From Limonium bicolor (lineage: Eukaryota > Streptophyta > Magnoliopsida > Caryophyllales > Plumbaginaceae), in assembly GCA_023374045.1 (NCBI GenBank), contig CM041783.1, forward strand, positions 119,971,503 to 120,035,502: 64,000 bases of DNA, in the 5' to 3' direction. Position 1 is the first letter of the stretch, and each line of letters starts with the position of its first letter. This document shows positions 19,964 to 31,134 of this stretch, in pieces. The notes beneath the pieces are model-generated. The model saw nothing but the letters and a program-made list of their open reading frames with translations. It was not told the origin of the DNA and did not search any database. The position numbers and the translations under genes were made by a program.

Positions 19964-22780
19964 AAATGGCGACTCTGCTGGGGATAAAATCTTAATATTA
20001 AATCGTTTAATTTTACAAAAGAGGGCTTTTTATTTATGGCTTTTATTACGGTGTTTGTTTACTTTTGTGCGCAATTCAAATTTCTGCACCTTTGCATCAT
20101 GTGAGAGCGAGGGTCCACGTAAGCCGATTTCACTCCGGGACCCGCTTTAGGGTCCCCTGTCAGGAACTCACACCTTTTTAGGTGATGTAAATAAGTGGGG
20201 GAAAAGAGGAGGATGTCGTCTAACCACATCCCCTTAATACCTGGCTTTAGCCCCAAGCATTTTGTTGGCAGTGTCCTTACCTAGCCCTATTTGGTCATTC
20301 ATAGACCCGACCGTAGATGCACACCTCATGATGATGTGAGATAAGTGGGAAAGCCCAAATAGAATAACATGCAAGCCCTATTCCTTTGCGGTGACCTGAA
20401 CCCATGCCCTAACCACCTCTCCGGATCGATCTACCCGAATTGGATAAGCGTAAAGTAAGGACATGTTGAACTTGTATGATCGGCCCACTACCTAGCTTAG
20501 AAATATATAGAAACTTTCCTACATCAACTCGGCCCAACCTGAATTGGCAGCTTTATTGTTTGTGGCCTAAAGGCCCTGTTTGGTTTAATATGTGAGGCAT
20601 GTGGGCTTCGGCCCGGAAGTTTAGATTTAAGTGATTTCTCTTTTGGCCTAATTTGAATTATCATTTTAGTTCTGGGCCCATGAAAAACAAATCAACTTAA
20701 AGTAATTTATAAGACATGAGAATCTATCAGACCTTTCCATTTCGGCCCAAGGCCCATTCTAGTCTAGGTAAAATTTTTATTTGGGTCTTGGCCCAAAATC
20801 CTAGTTCTAGGTACCATCTTGTAGGCCCAATCAGAACCATTTCTTTTCGGCGCATTTGAACTCATGATAGTTTGCGTAACTCATTCATTCCAGTTTCTGG
20901 CCCGTAGGCCCAACAAGAACATCAAACGAATCTTAGACTTCAAAGTTTCTCTCTCGGTTCAGTGGCCCATTCCCAATCCATGTAGCTTCCTTCAGCCCAT
21001 TTGCTTCACTTCCAGATTAAGGGTATTCAGGCCCACACATCCATCCTAGTCTAGGAATCACTCTAGCCATGCACCTTACTCTCAGTTGAGAAAAGATTCA
21101 GGCCCAGGTACCTTCCTACATAACCCATAGGCATTCCTAGTTCAGACGTTTCACGGAGCCCACTTAAAGTTCAAAAGGAGGACGATCACGATGCCCCAAC
21201 GGCCGCGAGCTCGAATCTTCAGTACCTGGCATCAGGTAGTTCAGCATCATTAGAAATTGCCATTTCATGAGTTTTCTCAATTAAGTAGTTTTGTTTTCTC
21301 GATTAAATGTTCTTCCAACTTTTATGGTAGCTAGCTTCCTTAATCGTTTTAGGTAGTTTCCCTGAGATTACAATTGTCAGTTATCTTTTGATTTGTAAAT
21401 AAGAGCATAGTGCCACTTTCATAATTTCTGTGCATGCATTCATTCAACAAAACAAAAAAAGCAACAAAACAAAACACAAATAAAATGTGGTGTCTCATAG
21501 AATACACCCGCAAGCATCATAAAATAGGATCCTTGTTTTCACAAGTTCTCCTGTACAAAGCCACCACTTCATATACATTCACCACCTTCATCACATGTAT
21601 CACATGTGTCTTACCACTCAACCATCTCACCAAAGTGTAAACCAGAAAACTCAAAAAAAATACCATTCAATCACAACATCACTCCATCATACACATACGT
21701 CTTACCACAGCACCATTGCATCACTTCGCTGTTTCACTGGAACGAAAACCCAAAAGCAGAAAATGTCACCCATTCATAAATCACCCATCACCTCCTCACA
21801 CACAATTACCCTTCACAGAAAATTCCACCATCACAAGCAAAGGGGAATTCAAAAGGTTTCTTAAATAAACCTCAAATCATATTGGGGGCAATCGGAGTTT
21901 AGGACCATTAATGTTCATTCTCTTGTCTTAAAGCGTGAACAAGTCTCTGAGTGAAATATTGAGCGAGAGTGTCTTGAGCGGTAAAACCAAGAGACAACAA
22001 ACGTGTCACTTTTTCACAAACTCCAACGAGGCTACATTCAAAAGTGATGCAACCAGCATAGCTCCGATCGAAGGAGATTGTTTGTAAACTTACTCTTAGA
22101 CATGTGAGAAGTACACAAGAATGGATACACAACTTTTAGGGATGACGAAGCACCTAGGTACAGCACCACAAACAAAAAGCTTGTGAACCCTGAAATTAAA
22201 CCCTAGGCACCCCCGTTGAGCCTTTCTTGTATCCCTTTTCGATATTACAAAGCTCCACAAACAAGCCAGCCCGTGATGAATAACCGACCAGGTGACCAAA
22301 GGAATGAAGGAGCCCGACTCCCGAACAGCAACTTCAGAAGTTCAAAGAACAACACCGCTACCAAAAGGACGAAATGATCTGCAAATGGTCCCAAATTGAC
22401 ACATGATCCAAAGAGCTCACATCAAAAATAATCTTGAAGTTCAAAAATGGGAACCACAAGAACCCCAAAAAGGAAAAAGATGCAAGACAAATATGAAAAG
22501 CCTAAAAGAAATCCCAACCTAAAACCAATGAAGAGAGAGATGATGGCTTCAAAGGTCCAAGTCCAATGCGAAGTAGCCAAACGACTTCAAGACAAAGAAG
22601 GCAGGTCCGAGAGAAGGTGCAAGTTATGCTTTGGTCACCCTTATAGCCCCACATATCCCAAACATTCCTCCATGGTCCCATTGTCATTCATCACACCCTA
22701 TGGCCACATTATAAACTCTAAAGACTTCCGACATAGTAGTTGCGTATCCAATCACGTGAAAGTAACAGGTTGAATGTGTA
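19964..22780 (+). mobile_element. Ogre-like element 2, internal domain without gag
   Basis: The primer site is followed by the same leader as Ogre 1 (blocks GTGAGAGCGAGGGTCCAC and GTCCTTACCTAGCCC). Around 21,190-21,240 the sequence passes directly into the 3' region (from about 21,260), so all of gag is missing. The 3' region runs to ATCACGTGAAAGTAACAGG at about 22,770 and is cut at 22,780 by an inserted LTR. In Ogre 1 and 3 the next bases would lead to the PPT, which is not seen here. Confidence 0.7.
19967..19984 (+). other. Ogre-type primer-binding site
   Basis: TGGCGACTCTGCTGGGGA sits three bases after the LTR end CACA. This is the primer site known from Ogre-type Ty3/Gypsy elements, attributed to an arginine tRNA. 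It shows that a second interior begins here, in the same orientation. Confidence 0.8.
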
Positions 22781-23927
22781 TGAAATACCCCTAACTAATT
22801 AAACATTGATTAAACATCTAATCAAATAAATTAAAGCCTGAACATTCCTTAACAATCAATTTAAATCAATAAGGGTCAACATAAAACAAGAATTACACTC
22901 TTTTACTATTTAGGGCAAATATGTGCCCAAATGTACTCCTTAGGATCCAAATTTAATTCCTAAGCATTATAACTCATGAATGAACATAATAAAATCATTA
23001 TCAAAGAAAACCAAGCTCAAAAACATGCTAGAACATAAAATTTGCTTTTAAACTCCTTAAAGCACGTTTTTGAGAAATTGTCTTTCAAATTGATTTACGA
23101 TGGTTTTTAGGGCCTTCATTACCCTTAAATATACTAATTTGATATAATGGACCACATTATAATGTCTAATTCAAAGTTTTTTGAAAAAATCAGAAATATG
23201 TGCAACAAAATGTGAATAGTACCCAAATAGTGAAAAATTAACACTTAATTACCTAATCTAGTCAATGGTCAATACATACCCCTTGACATTGACCAATGCT
23301 GGGCGGTAGCTTAGGAGGTTTCCCTCTACCTTAAGCAAGCTCTAAAATATCTAGTTATGACTCACCTAGGACTATTCACCTAATTAATATTACTTTACAC
23401 CTTATTAGGCAATGTTGATTTCTCTTTCCTCATACCTTCTTCCAGCCGCAGACAGCTCTTCAAACCCTCCCTTTCCTTCTCCATTAACGTAAGCAAGCAG
23501 CCATCTTCAAGGAGGAACTCACTTGGTTGTAGGTAAACTCCTAAATCATGGTTATAACCATTTTCTTCCTCTTTCCAATGGTGTAATCTAATCCCATTTC
23601 CATCCATCATCCTAGCTCGAGTTGGCTTGGAAAGGAGAGGGGTTCTTCGGATGGAAAATTAAAAAGGGAAGGGAAGTTAGGCTTTAAGTGACATATAAGG
23701 TAATAACATGCATTAAGCATGTAACTCCTTCTTCTATTCATTTATGATTTTTCTCTTGAGTTCCTTAGGCTTAGTTTCCTCTTCTTTACATACTCTTTCA
23801 TTTGGTATATCAATCTCTTCAAGTCTTGGCTGATTTGGTGCTAAAAACTCCATAAATGTCATTTTCACAAGGTAAAACCCTAGCACTTCCCACCTTGTCA
23901 TTGCCGGTTTTATACCATCTTTAGAAT
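22781..23927 (+). mobile_element. Older LARD-type LTR (F), left part
   Basis: It begins TGAAATACCCC, the LARD LTR start, inside Ogre 2. It shares blocks with other LARD LTR starts (AAAGAAAACCAAGCT, AAAGCACGTTTTTGAGAAATTGTC), then diverges. A pyrimidine-rich leader near 23,415 and a donor-like TTGTAGGTAAAC are present. It is interrupted at 23,927 by LARD B and resumes at 44,128. It is clearly older than the element inserted in it. Confidence 0.65.
23923..23927 (+). other. Target duplication, left copy (LARD B tandem)
   Basis: AGAAT directly precedes the first LTR of the tandem. The matching AGAAT is at 44,123-44,127. Confidence 0.85.
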
Positions 23928-24538
23928 TGAAATACCCCAAACCTTGGTATGTTGTTTAAACATTAAATAATAAACTACTAAGACTAAAAAGAGTCTTAGA
24001 AACGTTAATAAACAATTTAATAAATAGTAAATACAATAAATGGTCTAAAAGGGCAATAAAGGGTGAAATATGCTCTAAGCTTGGAATAACCTTGGTTAAG
24101 ACTTAATAAACTTACCAAGACCTTACTCATTTATTAATGAGCCTATTAAATCAGTTACCAAAGAAAACCGAGCTTGAAAACAAGTTAAAATACAAAATGT
24201 GCTTTGAGGAGCTTAAAAGCACGTTTTTGAGTAACTGTCGTGTAAATGAGTTTTAAATGGCTAAATGTCCATTATTACTCTTTTATTAATATGTGTACTA
24301 CTTAGTATCACATTGGAAGTTTAAAATAATAAGGAATTAATATTTCACTTCTATGTGTTTGGTTATAGTGAATAGTAACTAAAATAAGCTAGTTTGTAAC
24401 ATATGTTAACATATATAAGTTAATTGAACAATAAAGAAAGTTAACCCCTTTGTTGAAATGGGGGTCGGTTAACATGTGGTGAATCACCACACGTACTACT
24501 ACTAGCTAATTGAGAAGAAAGAGGAGGAGAGAGAAAGC

Positions 24539-24566
24539 ACTATTTGCTTTACAATTAAATATCCTT
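24539..24566 (+). promoter_or_regulatory. LARD B LTR 1 promoter core
   Basis: ACTATTTGCTTT plus TTAAATATCCTT is followed by a CATTCTCTTCATTCTC pyrimidine-rich leader. The same core is in LTR 2 (32,901-32,928) and LTR 3 (41,267-41,294). Confidence 0.55.
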
Positions 24567-24861
24567 AAAAAGTAACAATCATTCATTCTCTTCATTCTCT
24601 TATTTTCTCACGTACTCATCTTCCTTCCTTTCTCTCTTTCACGATAGTGCAGTACCAGCACAATATACAACTTCAAATCCATGTAACTCCTAGCTCACTT
24701 ATCCAAATCGAAAACCGAGACCACCGATCTCTTAGTTTCATCAAGCTCTTCGATCTAGTCCCTTCAAATCTTCAAGAGCTCCACTTTGGTGCCAAGAGGA
24801 ATTTCCATGGAAGGACCTTGAGTTCATCTTCTTACGTATTATCCTTCTCCTTTGCTTCAAG

Positions 24862-25048
24862 GTATGAGAACTCAAAGAAAAATGGTGTTTCCTCTCTGTT
24901 TAATGTTAAGCAAAATAGCTTAAAATTCCTTTGGGAAATGAACGTACGTTGTGTATTCAAACTGCCTAAAGAGCCAAGGGTAAATGACTTAGAAAAATGT
25001 TCTCAGAGGACTAGTAAAGGACATACGTACTGCTGTTTGTATTTGCAG
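24862..25048 (+). other. Predicted leader intron, LARD B LTR 1
   Basis: The donor is CTTCAAG|GTATGA and the acceptor TTTGTATTTGCAG|GTGAAAGG, 187 bases apart. Copies are at 33,227-33,413 and 41,593-41,780. The contexts match those in LARD A and C. Confidence 0.45.
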
Positions 25049-25280
25049 GTGAAAGGCAAATATATTGTGGGAATTCAGTGTTTAAGATTTATGCATTTTA
25101 AGAGCCTCAGAGCTATGCAAATTTAAGTTTGTGCACTATGTTGTTATGTGGTGTATATTTGATGAAGTTTTTGAGTATAAGAGTGTACGTGAAATCATTT
25201 GGGAAGCTATATATTTGATGGTTGTAGAAAAGTTTACGCAGCAGACTTGGAAAAATTCCAGTACGTCGTTCTGTATGTTG

Positions 25281-25536
25281 GGTCCGGGACCTAAGTCATG
25301 GGTCATGTCCCGGACCAGTGTTGCAAATAGGCCGTGAGTTGCGTATATATGTAGGTCCGGGACTTGGGTCTCAAGCAAGGACCCGGACCAAAACACGTAA
25401 CTTTTCCGAGAGAATTTTGCCTAGATTGGTCCGGGACTTAGGATCAGTATGAAGTCCCGGACCACCCCATTAAAAATAACCGAGAGTACACTTAGTTTAT
25501 GGTCCGGGCCTTAGGATGGGGACAAGGTCCCGGACC
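25281..25536 (+). repeat. Hairpin array, LARD B LTR 1
   Basis: There are four hairpins about 70 bases apart. GGTCCGGGAC/GTCCCGGACC (25,281-25,316) is perfect, 25,354-25,389 has one mismatch, TGGTCCGGGACTT/AAGTCCCGGACCA (25,427-25,464) is a perfect 13 bp, and 25,501-25,536 has a bulge. The position in the LTR corresponds to the LARD A array, but the arm sequence is different. Confidence 0.88.
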
Positions 25537-27394
25537 GGTATAAAACATGGTGGTAAGGTATGAAAATGATGTTTAATGATGGGGATGATGGATAATGGTG
25601 TTGTAAGGTTGTTAAGGACATGTTTGGTGAGTTATAATGACAATTTGGTGGGTAGAAGTTGGAATAAAATGTATGAGTAAAACAAGTTAAAAATGTAAAG
25701 ATATTTAACTAGTTAATGGGGTTGAATCATGGTCTTTCGACGTTACACAAACATATTACCCCAATGTTAATGAAGGTAACTTTAATGTACCAGTTGTTCG
25801 AGAATTGTTCGGGGAACCTAAATGGACATGGTAGAGTGGACTCCGGCGACAGGTATGGTTTTCTTGCAACCTGTGTCCTACCGGATTACACCGGCTTGTA
25901 TGCCAATGTGTTTTTCTGTTGTTTGCCACCCTGTAAGATAAAACATGAAATGAGTTTATAGTAATTCATTTATGTGGCGAATCTGACTTCCGATACCGTT
26001 CAACCTCAAATAAGTGTTAAACCTTAACTAACCAAATCTAGGTACACATGAGATATCGGTATTCGGTGTTAACGACCCAAACCTTGGGTACGTTCTAACC
26101 ACGGCTATGCGTGAGTTAGTTGTGTATGGTTATTGTTTGCAGGTGTGTGAACCTCCCTTACATGTTTAACACGGTTGTAATACCGAATGGTGTGTGGATG
26201 TGATAGGTTCCATAATGGAGCCTTAATTACTTAACTGTAAGTATACTAATGGGGGGTGAGGAGTCCGGTCATGTTCCGGCCACGCGTGTGATGGACGGGA
26301 GTCGATGTTATACCCGGTTCGACTCTCTTGGTGTATGTTATGGTTGTTTACTCATTGGGTTTCCAATCTTCCCTTTAGCTTAGCCAAAGCTATGTTACTG
26401 ACTCACGTCGGTTTTCTGGGGCATACAATGGTTGTTCGGTGTGCTTGGTTTACTGTACCCAACGCACCTTAGTGTTAAGTTATCTGTTCATTTAAAGAAA
26501 CGGTAGCAAGTTATGGAACGAGCTTATCATGAGTTTGGCAACATTCTCTAGGCCCTAAAATGAACTAATTATGGTTGGGTTGGTTCCTTAAGAGAACCGT
26601 ACCCGTTGTGTTATGTGTTATGGATGTATTGCAATTCTTATACGGTGTGAAGTTATATGTGGTAATTGTGGATATGTGGATTATGGTTATGAATTCAGGT
26701 TTGTAATAAGAAACGTTTAAGGATAATTTGATTAATGGGTAAATGTCGTCTGTTAAGGAAGTAACTCCATTAAGAGGAGAGTCACTCTAGGATTAAAGGA
26801 AAAATGCTGATTTGTTATGTGTGGATGTGTGGATGTGTTGGGTGTTTGTTAAGCCCTATAGCTGGGCGTATGCATTGTGTTGTGTATTTATGGTTTACAT
26901 GCAGGATTTAATTATAATCAACAGCATGCTAAGACGACAATTAGTTGTGCGTGGCCCGGTAGCATGCGGGCTGCGGGATTACCATACCAGCAAAGGTGCT
27001 GACCCCCTTTGGGGGATCCCATACTTTTCAGGTACAAGGAGCTGGAAGCCGTTCGAGAGTAGGACGGGGTAGTGTTGTACATTGGTAGCCCTTTAATGGT
27101 GTATGTATTATAGGCGTAGTAAGACCGAATTTGTTATCGGCATTGGTTAATGAATACTCGGTACAGTGGGGAATGTGTGTGTATGTAATTGTTGGAAAAG
27201 GGAATCAAGATTGTATGGTGTAGTTGCTCGGGGATCTAGTCCATCAGACCGATACAATGTGTATGTATTAGCCTTGTTAGCCTCGTGGGTGGTTAACGGC
27301 GTGTAACACCAATGGATTAAGTGTTGTGTTGGTTTGTGTTTTCCGCTGCAGGTGGTTATTAAGTGTGTTGTTGTGGTTGGGGTGTTACAAAAAG

Positions 27395-27421
27395 TGGTAT
27401 CAGAGCGAAGTATCGCTCTGA
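27395..27421 (+). other. Primer-binding site within 9-bp hairpin, LARD B
   Basis: TGGTATCAGAGC (27,395-27,406) overlaps a perfect stem TCAGAGCGA (27,400-27,408) / TCGCTCTGA (27,413-27,421) with loop AGTA. Repeated at 35,756-35,782. The 3' half of the tRNA-binding site is thus in a stem. Confidence 0.85.
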
Positions 27422-30400
27422 TGACTGAATTACCGAGCCTAGGAAGTACCGAGTTAAGATTTTAGTACTTGGGGTTAAGGATTGAGTGATAGCGTGAGAG
27501 ATACGCTAGTTAGGAACTACCAGTAGATACTGGAAACCTACTATATCCATCCCGCCCTCCACAACCCCTACTATATGACTTGGGAAGGAACGCCAGAGAG
27601 ATGAAAGCCCTCTCTTACCCGGGAAGACCCGGTCTGGTTGTTATTAACTATCTTGTAAGTATGGGAAACCTGTCATACGGTAGATTCTGAAAAGTAGAAA
27701 TCCCGGAGACGGTTCCCAGGTGAACAACTGTAACCGCACTGGATGGCAAAGGATGGAGAATCTGGTGTAAGGAGGAATGAAATTTCCAGCAACCTGGGTC
27801 GACATGCCGAGCAGTCGAAAACTACCAGCTTGCAACAGGCAAGAAGTGAAATAATGAAACCCGAGACGAGAGTCTACAGGATGGCAAATGTTAGATAATG
27901 GTACCAACGGTATACCAACCGACAAGGGAACTACAACGTAGTACTCAAACAAGAGACAAGTCTCAGTAATCACGACAAATGCGTGGAATGGGCTACGAAG
28001 AGGATACAATAATAACCAAAAAGGGGTCTCCCAGAATGGGAAACACCCTAGTAAATGATTATTTGAGAAGGACAATGAGAAGTTGTGCAGGAGGTTAGTT
28101 ACCAACTAGAGTATCTAAGTAAGGGCCCATGAGGCCACAAAATATTGTGCAGACAGAAACAGTACCACAGCCGGTACATGATTGAACCGACAGCCAGTTA
28201 ACAGGGCGCACTTGCCGTGGCAAGTGCAGCTATTACAGGGCTGTTCGAAGAAAAATTTTGACAACTACAAACTACTTAGTAAAGTACCCAGGAATTTAAT
28301 GTGATCATCGAAACCGTGGAAGGGCTTAACAGCCTAACCTTTGTAAATGGGAATATACCAGGTAGCAAGAAGCTAGACATGGTTAAGGCAAGAAGGTGTT
28401 GTGAAACCAGGAGAATTTTTCTTTCAAACTCAGATTTATTTCAAACTCTTTTCTTTCAAAACCAAATTCTCTTTTAAACCAATACTTCATTTTACCCTTC
28501 TTTCAAACCAATTTACCTTTGAATAACCGGACGGAAACCGGTGAACCCGAGGGTAGCAACCCGACGGTAAGGATGGAGTTCAGAATAATATAACGATGGA
28601 TAAACCTTCCTTTGATTAAGTTCGGGAAGCACGGAATACATATTATCACAGGATGATATAAGGGTGTTGACAACAGAATACTTCACCTAGGCGCGTAACG
28701 GACACTACGAGTGTACCAATTGTGTTGTGGGACGACCGCACTCCGATAGGAGCATGTGGGCCTGGCAGACCTTCTTATAGGTTAACCGGGTAAGTAGCAA
28801 TGTATCAGTATGATACCCCACATATGTATACGAGTGGAGTCTGGAACACGGGAAGTAGTCGACTCCATACTACGGTCAGCAGTAAAAGTTAAGTAGGAGA
28901 AAGGAATTACCGGGAATGGTTGAAGTAAAGGAACCAGCAAGGTCAATAAGACTACAAGGATCAGTGAATTCATTTTATGGAAACAATTAAAGGTGAACAA
29001 GTGCGAAGTGCACTAGTTGGCAAATAGGGACATGGAATATGTCATGAGAATCCTGAGGGATGAATGTAATAGCTGGAGTAAGTACCCAGCCTATAGATGG
29101 TAAGGCAAATGCCTATTATGGGTACATTAATGTGCAGTGATCGGGATGAGACTCCCGAGATGATCACTAGAGATATCAGTCTCACTGGAGAGAATATTTA
29201 ACCAGCCAAGAATGTAAAAAAAAAAAGCGTAGTTAATTAAACGCACTCATAAGTGAAAGCCAAGTGTAATGGCATACCTTAGCAACACCCAGGAGCAATC
29301 CTTGAGGGGTGTTTGGATCAAACATTGTTAAATGAGACAATGTAACGGAAACTCAAGAGTCGAAATAATTACTCGGTTTAAACACCGAAGGAAACCCACT
29401 TAACAGTAGGACCCTAAGTTGCCAAAGAGACAACTTAAAAGGAATCGTGACGCAACGACCTTATCTGAGAGTCAATGCTACCTCTAAACTATGCAAGATT
29501 ATATAAAGAAGTAAAGGTATGTGAACAGCCTGCAGTGAGCAGAGCTTGAGGCAGTAGGCTTATAAGCCACAAAAAAAAAAGTGTATTGTAAATGTGACTG
29601 ATTGCAGAGGTATATGTCGTACAAGTAAATAGAGCGGAGAACGAACCACTACTTTAAGGGTGAGGATACCTCTCGATATTGTGAACCGCGAGAGCGGTAG
29701 TTGGGTGGACCAAGTTCAGGGAATGTGTGGAGGATGGACCACGTTGTTATTACCCCAGGATGAGTTGAAAAAATAATACGAAAAGAAGTGGTTGTACCAG
29801 TGTGTACACAGGAAGAGTAATAAGTCTGATAACAACCACCATTGGTGCGTGGTGCTAAATGTGTAGCGAACAACGCTTAAGGAACACAAAGGCTCGAGAA
29901 TGAGCACATTCAAAAAGCCCAAATAAGTGGCCAAACCAAGCGTAATGGCGGAAGCTAATATAATAGCGGATGCAGTGTAAGTTGATGTGGAATAATGAAA
30001 GAGGATTCGGTGCGCAATAAGCGACCGTTGTATAAGCATTGTTTAAGTGATGGTATGACAAATAAGAGGAGTGGTGGGTTAAACCCAATACAGATACAAT
30101 GGGAAGTGATAGCAAATAAACTGGACAGTAAGCCAGTAGCCAGTATTATGAGATAAGAATCTCAGTGGAACACAGTGTGAATTCCTATTGCAATTGCATG
30201 AGAGATTTACTGCTAAAAATTTACGCCTCTGCACTCTGTATGACTGAGTGTTTTGGTATTGCGTTTGCGCAGTAATGATCGAGTGGGATAACTAGGATTT
30301 GGAGGATGATAAGGGTGGGAGGCGAACAAAGAGAATTATAACACTATAAGACTGAAGCGTATGAAATGCAAGGTCATATCAATGAAATGATACTGGTGCA

Positions 30401-30748
30401 GAACTAAAGGTGAAAGCAGGACTGACAATGAGTGACTAAAGTAGCACTAAATATTAAATATCGGTATGAAATGTACCGCAGGTGCAGGAAATAGCTGAGA
30501 GAGCACTACACATTAGGTGGTAGCTCAACCGCAACCGACAGTAAGTCGAAAGGAATTGAGGCAATGATTGTGAAATACATAACCACCGAAATCGCGCACG
30601 GTAAGAGATACCACGCGTCGGTTGAGAAACCAAGGCTACAAAAAAATAAAGGTAATAAGTTAGAGATGTACAATACAGTATGAATAACGAATGGACAGGC
30701 CAGAATCGAAACTGGTTATGAGTTAAGAGAACTCCAATGAGAATCCTT

Positions 30749-31134
30749 GGTTTAGGAACTAAACCGCTAATATGGTCAAGATCCTTTAACGGACCGCGTG
30801 GAAGTTAAAACACTCCACGACGGTAGAAATTTTTAACACTATGTTCAGTGGTTGATTACGTGGGCGTAATCCCTTTTAAGGGGGGTAGAGCGTAAAACCG
30901 CTTAGTGTGTTTTACCGTACAAGTGTACGTGAACCATGTTGTGCATAGCACAAAAAAATTGTTATGATGATTGGCATGATTAATAATTTGTTATGATGGT
31001 TGGTTTGGTTAAATGGTGGTGATTGCGCACAGAAGATGCGACATACTATTGTGGTAGGTGTGACTACCTTGGTAATGGTTGTGGGTAAGTACAAGTACTA
31101 AGGAGTAAATAAACTCCTGGGGAACTAAAGCCCC
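30749..31134 (+). other. Seven-hairpin cluster with internal PPT, LARD B
   Basis: Stems in order are GGTTTAG/CTAAACC (30,749-30,765), CGTGGA/TCCACG (30,797-30,819), GATTACG/CGTAATC (30,854-30,871) followed directly by CCTTTTAAGGGGGGTAGA, CGTAC/GTACG (30,916-30,929), TTGTGC/GCACAA (30,939-30,953), AGGAGT/ACTCCT (31,101-31,118) and GGGG/CCCC (31,119-31,134). All are perfect. The cluster is repeated in internal domain 2 (about 39,107-39,497) and, with paired changes, in LARD A. Confidence 0.75.

Larger units (their letters stand above)
23928..27389 (+). mobile_element. LARD B, LTR 1 (3,462 bp)
   Basis: The LTR has TGAAATACCCC to GGGTGTTACA ends. It contains a promoter core (24,539-24,566), a predicted intron (24,862-25,048), a hairpin array (25,281-25,536) and the conserved 3' block. 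It differs from LTR 2 and LTR 3 at shared positions, for example around 24,083, 24,510-24,530 and 24,880, where the other two agree. The apparently long frame at 24,647-25,126 lies in the leader and spans the predicted intron, so I do not treat it as a protein. Confidence 0.9.

Noticed and set aside
24647..25126. 159-residue plus-strand frame repeated in LARD B LTR 1, 2 and 3
   Set aside because: Its repetition comes from the LTRs being near-identical. It lies in the leader, crosses the predicted intron, breaks differently in each copy, and has no clear counterpart in LARD A or C.
27644..28105. 153-residue minus-strand frame in the LARD B interior (also 36,030-36,461)
   Set aside because: It is antisense to the element, differs in length between the two B copies because of single-base indels, and is not maintained in LARD A.
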